Below the pieces are notes generated by a model that was given only the letters and a program-made list of their open reading frames with translations, did no database searches and was not told where the DNA came from. From Oscillospiraceae bacterium (GTDB lineage: Bacteria; Bacillota; Clostridia; Oscillospirales; Oscillospiraceae), in the NCBI GenBank assembly GCA_021205585.1, contig JAJPXI010000167.1, forward strand, positions 1-8,088: a DNA stretch of 8,088 nt. The letters run 5' to 3'. Shown piece after piece: positions 1 to 5,128 of the stretch. How positions within the stretch are numbered: position 1 is the first letter of the stretch; the number at the start of each line of letters is the position of its first letter. Made by a program: the position numbers and the translations under genes.

Positions 1-74
1 GATTTTGCACAAGAGCAACACTGAAACCGTCACCTGGACAGCTATGCTGGCCGGGAGACGGCGGCGAACAGTAT

Positions 75-172
75 TACCCTCAAGGGGTATGCCCGCGCCT
101 TACGGCGCTCCTGATCCTGCACTTTTGCGCCTTGTTCTGACGGAAATTTGACTCGCAATTCACTCTTGCCGC
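75..172. repeat. Diverged, partial palindromic (MITE-like) repeat
   Basis: This stretch resembles the right half of the palindromic element at 7706-7873. Both show a TCAAG..GTATGCC(C/T)GCGC(C/T)TT segment, then TTTTGCGCCTT..TCTGA / TTTTGCGCCTT..CCTGA, then an AAAT-rich stretch ending in CTCTTGCCG. The copy here has about 25 extra bases between the first two blocks and many substitutions. Local hairpins are visible: TACCC/GGGTA (75-89) and GCGCC/GGCGC (95-108). A left arm may lie in 1-70, where only scattered matches such as CCGTCA can be paired. I see no coding sequence or RNA gene in 1-200. Assignment rests on eye alignment only. Confidence 0.35.
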
Positions 173-200
173 TCTGCGCTAAGCGCATATTGAGAAAAAT

Positions 201-234
201 GCAAAAATTTTGCTAAATGGAAACGAAATTTTGT
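201..234. promoter_or_regulatory. Two AT-rich palindromes, possible operator or UP element
   Basis: GCAAAA-A-TTTTGC (201-213) is a perfect palindrome around one central base. ACGAAATTTTGT (223-234) is a second, nearly perfect one with the same A-run/T-run architecture. Their centres lie about 21.5 bp apart, close to two helical turns, which would put two bound dimers on the same DNA face. The pair ends 11 bp before the -35 box at 246. It could be an operator for an activator or repressor, or simply an AT-rich UP element that helps the polymerase alpha subunit. No regulator gene is in the window, so the binding protein is unknown. Confidence 0.4.
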
Positions 235-245
235 GAATTTTTTTC

Positions 246-274
246 TTGACGTATGTCGGGCTTTACGCTATAAT
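246..274 (+). promoter_or_regulatory. Strong sigma-A type promoter of the operon
   Basis: The -35 box TTGACG (246-251) matches consensus in five of six positions. The -10 box TATAAT (269-274) is a perfect match, and the spacer is the optimal 17 bp. The start of transcription is expected near 279-282. This sits upstream of the first gene and places the first start codon about 130 bases into the transcript. It also rules out translation starts upstream of about 280 for gene 1, although its reading frame is open further 5'. Confidence 0.85.
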
Positions 275-281
275 GTTGATT

Positions 282-331
282 ACAGACAGGGCAAGGATGC
301 CAGGTGTATCCCTTGCCCTGCCTGTTTTTTT
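282..331 (+). terminator. Intrinsic terminator at the start of the leader (probable attenuator)
   Basis: The left arm (282-296) and right arm (311-325) pair as 4 bp, one A/C mismatch (286/321), then 10 continuous bp dominated by G-C, with a 14-base loop. A run of seven T (325-331) follows directly, the classic Rho-independent form. The 5' foot of the stem coincides with the predicted transcription start of the promoter just upstream, so a transcript from it would meet a terminator within about 50 nucleotides. Because the operon lies downstream with no better promoter visible, conditional termination is the likeliest reading. A short competing hairpin, GGCA/TGCC (290-301), would break up the terminator's left arm. 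No known riboswitch class fits in so short a leader. Confidence 0.75.
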
Positions 332-341
332 GTACCCAAAT

Positions 342-388
342 CCCGGCGGGAGAGCGTTGGCGCGTTGGGCCGCCGGGGGTGGATTTTT
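342..388 (+). other. GC-rich leader hairpin with trailing T-run
   Basis: CCCGGCGG (342-349) and CCGCCGGG (370-377) form a perfect 8-bp G-C stem with a 20-base loop. A run of five T follows at 384-388, six bases after the stem. An alternative pairing of AAATCC (338-343) with GGATTT (381-386) would bring the stem closer to the T-run. It may be a second, weaker termination or pause site, or a leader structure upstream of the gene 1 ribosome binding site (GAGGT, 395-399). The spacing to the T-run is not ideal, so function is uncertain. Confidence 0.35.
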
Positions 389-410
389 GTGTGTGAGGTC
401 GGTGACAGGT

Positions 411-1724
411 ATGGAGGATTTAATCCGTCATGGGGCGAAGATTAACCAGCAGCTCGCCCGGTACGGGGTAAAATTCGGCATTTACAAGGACGGGCAGTTC
501 CACGAGCGGCTGTTTCCCTTCGACGCGATTCCCCGCGTCATCTCCGCCGGGGAGTGGGACAGCCTGGAGCGGGGGCTTGTCCAGCGGGTGAAAGCCCTGA
601 ACCTGTTTTTGAAGGACGTGTACGGGGAGAAAAAGATTATCCGGGACGGAGTGGTGCCGGAGGAGTTCGTCTACCGCTCCCCCGGCTATCTGCCCCAGTG
701 CGAGGACGTCCTCCCGGCCAGGGGGGTGTACAGCCACATCTCCGGCATCGACCTGGTGAAGGGCAAGGACGGTGTATGGTACATTCTGGAGGATAACCTG
801 CGTATTCCCTCCGGGGCCTCCTATCCTTTGATTGCCCGGCGGCTGTGTCGCCGGTGCAGCCCGGAGACCTTTCGGCGCAACGACGTGCGGGACAACCGGG
901 GCTACGGGGAGCTGCTGCGCCGCACCATGGACAGCGTAAACACCGGGGGCATCAACGTGGTCTTCACCCCCGGCCGGTACAACGCCGCCTATTTTGAGCA
1001 CTCCTATCTGGCGGAGCAGGCCGGGGCGGTGCTGGCCGAGGCCGGGGACGTGTACGTCCGGGACAGTACGCTGTACTACCGGGCCACCGGGGGGGACCAG
1101 CGGGTGGGGGCCATCTACCGCCGGGTGTCCGACGATTATATGGATCCCCTGGCCTTCCAGCCCGACTCCCTGATCGGCATTCCCAATCTGATGTCCGCCT
1201 ACCGGGCGGGCAATGTGGCGGTGCTCAACGCCTTTGGCAACGGGGTGGCCGACGACAAGGGCATCTACTACTTTGTGCCTAAAATGATCCGTTACTATCT
1301 GGGGGAGGAGCCGGTGCTGTGCAACGCCCCCACCTACCTGCCCTTTTACCCGGAGGACCAGCAGTATGTGCTGGAGCACCTGAACACCCTGGTGGTCAAG
1401 GACGTGGCCGAGGCCGGAGGGTACGGGGTGCTCTTCGGCGACAAGATGACCCGGGAGCAGCTGGAGCAGATGAAGCAGACCATCCTGGCCCAGCCCCGGC
1501 GGTTCATCGCCCAGGAGGTCATCGACTTTCAGGATCTGCCCCTGATGGACGACGGGGTTCAGGTGGAGCGCAAGGCGGATTTGCGGGTGTTCGTCCTCTC
1601 CGGGGCGGAGGACACCCAGGTGTGGCCCAGCGGCCTGACCCGGTTTTCCCGCAATCCCGACAGCTTTATCGTCAATTCTTCTCAGGGAGGAGGCTTTAAG
1701 GACACATGGGTACTTTCTCACTAA
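411..1724 (+). CDS. Circularly permuted ATP-grasp ligase (COG2308, DUF404/DUF407 type)
   Basis: A 437-residue soluble protein of the circularly permuted type 2 ATP-grasp family, predicted to join a carboxylate to an amine using ATP; substrate unknown. Family motifs appear in order: an N-terminal region with RALN-like KALNLFLKDVYG (61-72), PSGASYPL (133-140), TPGRYNAAYFEHSYLAE (186-202), YRRVSDDYMDPL (236-247), GNVAVLNAFGNGVADDKG (267-284), LVVKDVAEAGGYG (327-339), FIAQEV (365-370), DLRVFVL (390-396) and the terminal NSSQGGGFKDTWVL (422-435). These hold the nucleotide- and metal-binding residues of the fold. Both ends of the family are present, so it is complete. ATG 411 is chosen because the open frame further upstream overlaps the promoter and terminator; a GAGGT lies 11 bases before it. 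It overlaps the alpha-E gene by 19 bases. Such enzymes travel with alpha-E and transglutaminase genes, as here. Confidence 0.93.
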   Translation: MEDLIRHGAKINQQLARYGVKFGIYKDGQFHERLFPFDAIPRVISAGEWDSLERGLVQRVKALNLFLKDVYGEKKIIRDGVVPEEFVYRSPGYLPQCEDVLPARGVYSHISGIDLVKGKDGVWYILEDNLRIPSGASYPLIARRLCRRCSPETFRRNDVRDNRGYGELLRRTMDSVNTGGINVVFTPGRYNAAYFEHSYLAEQAGAVLAEAGDVYVRDSTLYYRATGGDQRVGAIYRRVSDDYMDPLAFQPDSLIGIPNLMSAYRAGNVAVLNAFGNGVADDKGIYYFVPKMIRYYLGEEPVLCNAPTYLPFYPEDQQYVLEHLNTLVVKDVAEAGGYGVLFGDKMTREQLEQMKQTILAQPRRFIAQEVIDFQDLPLMDDGVQVERKADLRVFVLSGAEDTQVWPSGLTRFSRNPDSFIVNSSQGGGFKDTWVLSH

Positions 1725-2377
1725 GCCAGCAGAACCGCCTGTTCTGGCTGGGCCGGTACAGCGAGCGGGTGCGCACCACCGTGCAGTTCATGCTGGAGCA
1801 ATACGACCGGCTGCTGGACGGCGGCGCGGTGGACTACCCCCGCTTCTGCCGGGATATGGGCATCCCCTGCATCTATGAGAGCGCGGAGGATTTCTGCCGC
1901 CGCTACCTCTTCGACCCCGGCGACCCCAGTTCCATTCAGTCCAGCGTGGAGGCCATGCTGGGCAACGGCATGGTGCTTCGGGAAACCATCTCCACCCCCA
2001 CCCTGGCCTATCTGCAAATGGCCCACAGCGCCATGGATTTGGCCGCCCACAGTGAGTCCCCCAGTGTGGAGCTGCAATGGGTGCTGGACGACATCATGGC
2101 CTTCCGGGGCAGTCTGGCGGACGCGGTGGAGTCCGAGCAGAGCCGGAACATCGTCAAGTCCGGGGGCATCGTGGAGCGCATCAGCCTGATGCTCCGGCTG
2201 AGCTTCCTCCTGGAGCAGCTGGAGGGAGAGCTGCGCAAGCTACTCAACCGGCTGTACAAGACCGATTTGCCGGTGAACCAGGAGGCGCTGGAGGTCATCA
2301 CCCGCCGCGCCGTGGAGGGGGAACAGACGGAACGCCTGGCCCTGCTGCGGGCGGTGGAGGGGCTGATTCGGGTATGA
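1706..2377 (+). CDS. Alpha-E domain protein (COG2307, DUF403)
   Basis: A 223-residue, mostly helical protein of the alpha-E family, the constant partner of circularly permuted ATP-grasp ligases. Family signatures are NRLFWLGRYSERVRTTVQFM (residues 10-29), matching the usual NLYWLGRYxERAENTAR start, GNGMVLRETISTPTLAYLQM (86-105), matching the NARxVREQxS segment, and a final repeat GGIVERISLMLRLSFLLEQL (153-172). Biochemical role is not established; a scaffold or regulatory subunit of the ligase is the usual guess. At 223 residues it is shorter than the roughly 300 common for stand-alone alpha-E proteins, yet it has both the opening and closing helical motifs. The start overlaps the ligase gene by 19 bases; AGGGAGGAGG (1684-1693) and AAGGA (1699-1703) lie upstream. 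Its stop overlaps the next start as ATGA, so translation is probably coupled on both sides. Confidence 0.88.
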   Translation: MGTFSLSQQNRLFWLGRYSERVRTTVQFMLEQYDRLLDGGAVDYPRFCRDMGIPCIYESAEDFCRRYLFDPGDPSSIQSSVEAMLGNGMVLRETISTPTLAYLQMAHSAMDLAAHSESPSVELQWVLDDIMAFRGSLADAVESEQSRNIVKSGGIVERISLMLRLSFLLEQLEGELRKLLNRLYKTDLPVNQEALEVITRRAVEGEQTERLALLRAVEGLIRV

Positions 2378-3144
2378 GGCGGCTGACCTTTTTTTACGAC
2401 GTCCTCTTGGAATTTGACCGCCCGGTGCACGACCACGCCTTCGCCCTGCGGTGCCTTCCCCCCACCTTCCCAGGCCAGCAGATATTGGATGTATCCCTGA
2501 CCCTGGATCCCCAGACGCCCTACGCCCTCCAGCGGGACGGATTCGGCAATCTGCTGCAAATTGGCCGGGTGGAGCCGCCCCACGACCATCTGCGCTACAC
2601 CGTCCGGGGCAGCGCCCGGCTGGATTTGTCCCTGCTGCGCTCGGAGCGGGCCCACCCCATGTACGCCTTTCCCTCGGCCTACACCTGGCCCAGCCAGGCC
2701 ATGAAGGAGTTTTTGGCCGGGCTGGATCTGCCCAGCCGTCAAAGGGATCGGGCCTGGGCCCTGTCCCAGGCGGTGGGGCGCTATATGGAGTACGTCCCCG
2801 GCGTGACCGGGGTGGATACCAGGGCGGCCCAAGCCTTCGCGGCGGGCCGGGGGGTGTGCCAGGATTTTGCCCATGTCTATCTGGCTCTGGCCCGGCAGGC
2901 TGGGCTGACCGCCCGGTATGTGAACGGCCTGCCGGAGGGGGAGGGCTCCAGCCACGCCTGGTGCCAGGTCTGGCTGGACGGTCTGTGGACCGGCATCGAC
3001 CCCACCCGTGGCCGCTGGACCGACGAGAGCTACCTCCAGTTCGGCGTGGGCCGGGATTTTGGGGACTGCCCCTTCGAGCGGGGGGTGTTCCTGGGCCAGA
3101 CCGACCAGAGGCAGACCGTTTTCATGCGGGTGGAGCAGCAGTAA
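2374..3144 (+). CDS. Transglutaminase-like cysteine protease/amidase (COG1305)
   Basis: A 256-residue cytoplasmic protein of the bacterial transglutaminase-like family. Residues 1-100 form the beta-rich N-terminal domain typical of the group (start RRLTFFYDVLLEFDRPV). The papain-like core follows, with the full catalytic triad: Cys162 in GVCQDFAHVYLALAR, His194 in SHAW and Asp209 in GIDPT. Family members cleave or form amide bonds; in this gene context cleavage of a peptide or isopeptide made by the ligase is the favoured prediction. The ATG at 2374 overlaps the alpha-E stop in an ATGA junction, and the protein begins at the normal family position. No signal peptide is seen. A 101-base gap separates it from the next gene, the largest break in the operon. 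Confidence 0.92.
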   Translation: MRRLTFFYDVLLEFDRPVHDHAFALRCLPPTFPGQQILDVSLTLDPQTPYALQRDGFGNLLQIGRVEPPHDHLRYTVRGSARLDLSLLRSERAHPMYAFPSAYTWPSQAMKEFLAGLDLPSRQRDRAWALSQAVGRYMEYVPGVTGVDTRAAQAFAAGRGVCQDFAHVYLALARQAGLTARYVNGLPEGEGSSHAWCQVWLDGLWTGIDPTRGRWTDESYLQFGVGRDFGDCPFERGVFLGQTDQRQTVFMRVEQQ

Positions 3145-3211
3145 CCGAACTGAAACTGAAAAAATGATACCATGCCGCAGGGCCGCGACGTTTGGACGAG
3201 GTGACAGCGTT

Positions 3212-3245
3212 CTTTCGCGCCCGCGGCGGAAAGGACGTTTTTATT
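3212..3245 (+). promoter_or_regulatory. Hairpin covering the ribosome binding site of the first deacylase gene
   Basis: In the largest intergenic gap of the operon, CTTTCGC (3212-3218) can pair with GCGGAAAG (3226-3233) with one bulged G and a 7-base loop. The right arm contains the GGAAAGGA Shine-Dalgarno sequence (3227-3234) used for ATG 3246, so the fold would hide it. This might lower or regulate translation of the deacylase relative to upstream genes. The stem is short, and in GC-rich DNA such pairings arise by chance, so regulation is only a possibility. No promoter or T-run terminator is seen in 3145-3245. Confidence 0.3.
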
Positions 3246-4166
3246 ATGGTGGAACAGGTCATCCGCGTCCCGCTGGCGGTGGGCGAGGACTTTATCATCC
3301 AGAAAAACCGCCTGGGCCAGGGGGGAAAGCGCCTGTGCGTGGTCACCGGCACCCACGGGGACGAGCTGGAGGGCCAGTATGTGGCCTGGCGGCTGGCCTC
3401 CCTGCTCCAGCAGCACCCGGAGCATCTCAAAGGGACGGTGGACATCTACCCGGCCACCAACCCCCTGGGCATCAGCACCATGACAAGGGGCATTCCCCAG
3501 TGCGACCTGGATATGAACCGCACCTTTTCCGACAATGAACAGGGGGCCTTTTCCGAGTATGTGGCCGCCCGGCTGATGGCGGATTTGGTGGGGGCCGACG
3601 TGTGCCTGGACATCCACGCCAGCAACATCTACCTGCGGGAGATTCCACAGGTGCGCATCAACGAGAACACCGCCCGGCGCCTGGTCCCCCTGGCGCAGCA
3701 TTTGAACATGGACTTTATCTGGATTCACCCCGCCGCCACTGTGCTGGAGTCCACTCTGGCCCACAGCCTGAACGCCATGGACACCCCCACCCTGGTGGTG
3801 GAGATGGGCATTGGAATGCGGGTGACCCGCGCCTACGGGGACCGGCTGATTGCCGGCATCTTCTCCCTGATGGCCCACCTGGGGATGTGGGACGCGCCGG
3901 TGCCCCCGGTGTCGCCCCCCATCGTCAGCACCGACGGGCATGTGTCCTTCCTGAACGCCCCCTGCCCCGGCCTGTTCTTCCCCAGCCGGGCGCACGCCTC
4001 CCATGTGGAGGAGGGGGAGGAACTGGGCATCATCGCCGACCCCCTGACCGGGGAGGTGCGGGAGCGAATCGCCAGCCCCGCCGCCGGGCTGCTCTTTACC
4101 CTGCGGGAGTACCCCGTGGTCTACGAAGGGTCCCTGCTGGCCCGTGTTTTGGGAGGCAGCGTATGA
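3246..4166 (+). CDS. Zinc-dependent AspA/AstE-like deacylase (M14-related, COG3608 type)
   Basis: A 306-residue member of the succinylglutamate desuccinylase/aspartoacylase family, zinc enzymes that cleave N-acyl amino acid or small amide bonds. The metal site is intact: His37 and Glu40 in GTHGDELEG and His124 in DIHAS. The substrate-binding Asn91-Arg92 pair (DMNRTF) and the catalytic Glu186 (LVVEMG) are present. The C-terminal part from about residue 225 is the beta-rich domain common in these proteins (HVEEGEELGIIADPLTGEV). The natural substrate cannot be read from sequence; next to a ligase it may trim or hydrolyse the product. ATG 3246 is preferred because GGAAAGGA lies 11 bases upstream and the protein begins at its first beta strand; a TTG at 3192 in the same frame would add 18 unconserved-looking residues and has no good binding site. 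The stop overlaps the next start (ATGA). Confidence 0.88.
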   Translation: MVEQVIRVPLAVGEDFIIQKNRLGQGGKRLCVVTGTHGDELEGQYVAWRLASLLQQHPEHLKGTVDIYPATNPLGISTMTRGIPQCDLDMNRTFSDNEQGAFSEYVAARLMADLVGADVCLDIHASNIYLREIPQVRINENTARRLVPLAQHLNMDFIWIHPAATVLESTLAHSLNAMDTPTLVVEMGIGMRVTRAYGDRLIAGIFSLMAHLGMWDAPVPPVSPPIVSTDGHVSFLNAPCPGLFFPSRAHASHVEEGEELGIIADPLTGEVRERIASPAAGLLFTLREYPVVYEGSLLARVLGGSV

Positions 4167-5098
4167 AAGAGGAAATTTTATTCACCATGGAGACCCCCTA
4201 CCGCCAGCCCCTGTCCATTCGGGGGTGGCGGTTCGGGAACCCGGAGGAAAAAAGCCTGGCCGTCATGGGCGCCCTGCGGGGCAATGAGATTCAGCAGATG
4301 TATATCTGCGGCCAGCTGATCCAGGCGCTGAAGAGCCTGGAGGAGGAGGGGTTGCTGGAGCCGGAGTGCGGCATTCTGGTGGTGCCCTGCGCCAACCAGT
4401 TCTCCGCCAACGTGGGCCGCCGGTTCTGGGCGGCGGACAACACGGACATCAACCGGATGTTCCCCGGCTACGACCAGGGGGAGACCACCCAGCGCATCGC
4501 CGCCCGGCTGTTCCAGGCCCTCCAGGGCTACCGCTTCGGGGTGCAGATGGCCAGTTTCTACCTGCCGGGGGACTTCCTCCCCCATGTGCGCATGATGGAG
4601 ACCGACTACCAGGATGTCAGCCAGGCCGAGGGCTTTGGCCTGCCCTACATCCTCCTGCGCACCCCCCAGCCCTACGACACCACCACCCTAAACTATAACT
4701 GGCAGATTTGGGAAACCCAGGCGTTTTCTTTGTATACCAGGGAGACGGACAGCGTGGAGCCCCGCAGCGCCCGGCAGGCGGTGGAGGCGGTGCTGCGCTT
4801 TCTGTCGGCCAAGGGTCTGTCCCGGCAGCGGGGGCTGCCTCCGGGGGAGCAGCCCGTCCATCTGCGGGAGGACAGCCTGCGCACCGTGCTCTCCGGCGCG
4901 GGGGGACTGTTCCTGCGCCGCCACGGGCCGGGGGACGTGGTGCAGCCGGGGGACGTGCTGGCCGAGATTTCCGACCCCTGCACCGGCCAGACCATGGAGC
5001 GGCTGGAGGCCCCCTGCCTGGGCCGGGTGTTTTTCTGCCACAAGGCCCAGCTGATCTCCGGCCACGAGGTGGCCTTCCGCGTTCTCCCCTGGGAGTGA
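4163..5098 (+). CDS. AspA/AstE-like deacylase paralogue, predicted inactive
   Basis: A 311-residue protein of the same fold as the preceding gene. Conserved framework: GALRGNE (36-42) at the first zinc motif, DINRMF (95-100) at the Asn-Arg motif, and a C-terminal beta domain (about 235-310) with VVQPGDVLAEISDPCTG. The catalytic apparatus is not conserved. The zinc His of the HGxE motif is Arg39 (Glu42 stays), the DIHAS motif reads VQMAS (127-131) so the second zinc His is Met, and the position of the catalytic Glu appears to be Tyr191 in FSLYTR. It therefore probably does not bind zinc in the usual way. The frame is open, codon use matches its neighbours and the ATGA junction suggests coupled translation, so it is a maintained pseudoenzyme rather than a decaying gene. 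It may pair with the active paralogue, bind substrate, or have gained another activity. Confidence 0.82.
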   Translation: MKEEILFTMETPYRQPLSIRGWRFGNPEEKSLAVMGALRGNEIQQMYICGQLIQALKSLEEEGLLEPECGILVVPCANQFSANVGRRFWAADNTDINRMFPGYDQGETTQRIAARLFQALQGYRFGVQMASFYLPGDFLPHVRMMETDYQDVSQAEGFGLPYILLRTPQPYDTTTLNYNWQIWETQAFSLYTRETDSVEPRSARQAVEAVLRFLSAKGLSRQRGLPPGEQPVHLREDSLRTVLSGAGGLFLRRHGPGDVVQPGDVLAEISDPCTGQTMERLEAPCLGRVFFCHKAQLISGHEVAFRVLPWE

Positions 5099-5128
5099 AC
5101 CCGGTTTGTGCGATGAGGAGGTGCTCTC

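Noticed and set aside
282..331. Terminator of an upstream gene rather than an attenuator
   Set aside because: A consensus promoter lies immediately upstream (246-274) and no coding sequence ends nearby, so the RNA reaching it most likely begins at this promoter. Read-through from an upstream unit cannot be fully excluded.
246..410. Longer N-terminus for the ATP-grasp gene, since the frame is open from 246
   Set aside because: That stretch overlaps the promoter and the terminator hairpin, and the extra residues do not resemble the family; ATG 411 matches the family N-terminus.
1..410. tRNA, rRNA or CRISPR array in the left region
   Set aside because: No cloverleaf, TTC-arm signature or regularly spaced direct repeats were found.
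420..1721. Long minus-strand open frame opposite the ATP-grasp gene, and similar ones at 2008-2955, 3030-4004, 4688-6094 and 6221-7465
   Set aside because: They lie opposite well-recognised genes, have low-complexity Gly/Pro/His/Gln-rich translations and reflect GC-rich third positions.
3192..3245. TTG start at 3192 for the first deacylase
   Set aside because: No ribosome binding site precedes it, and the added 18 residues are not family-like; ATG 3246 has a good site.
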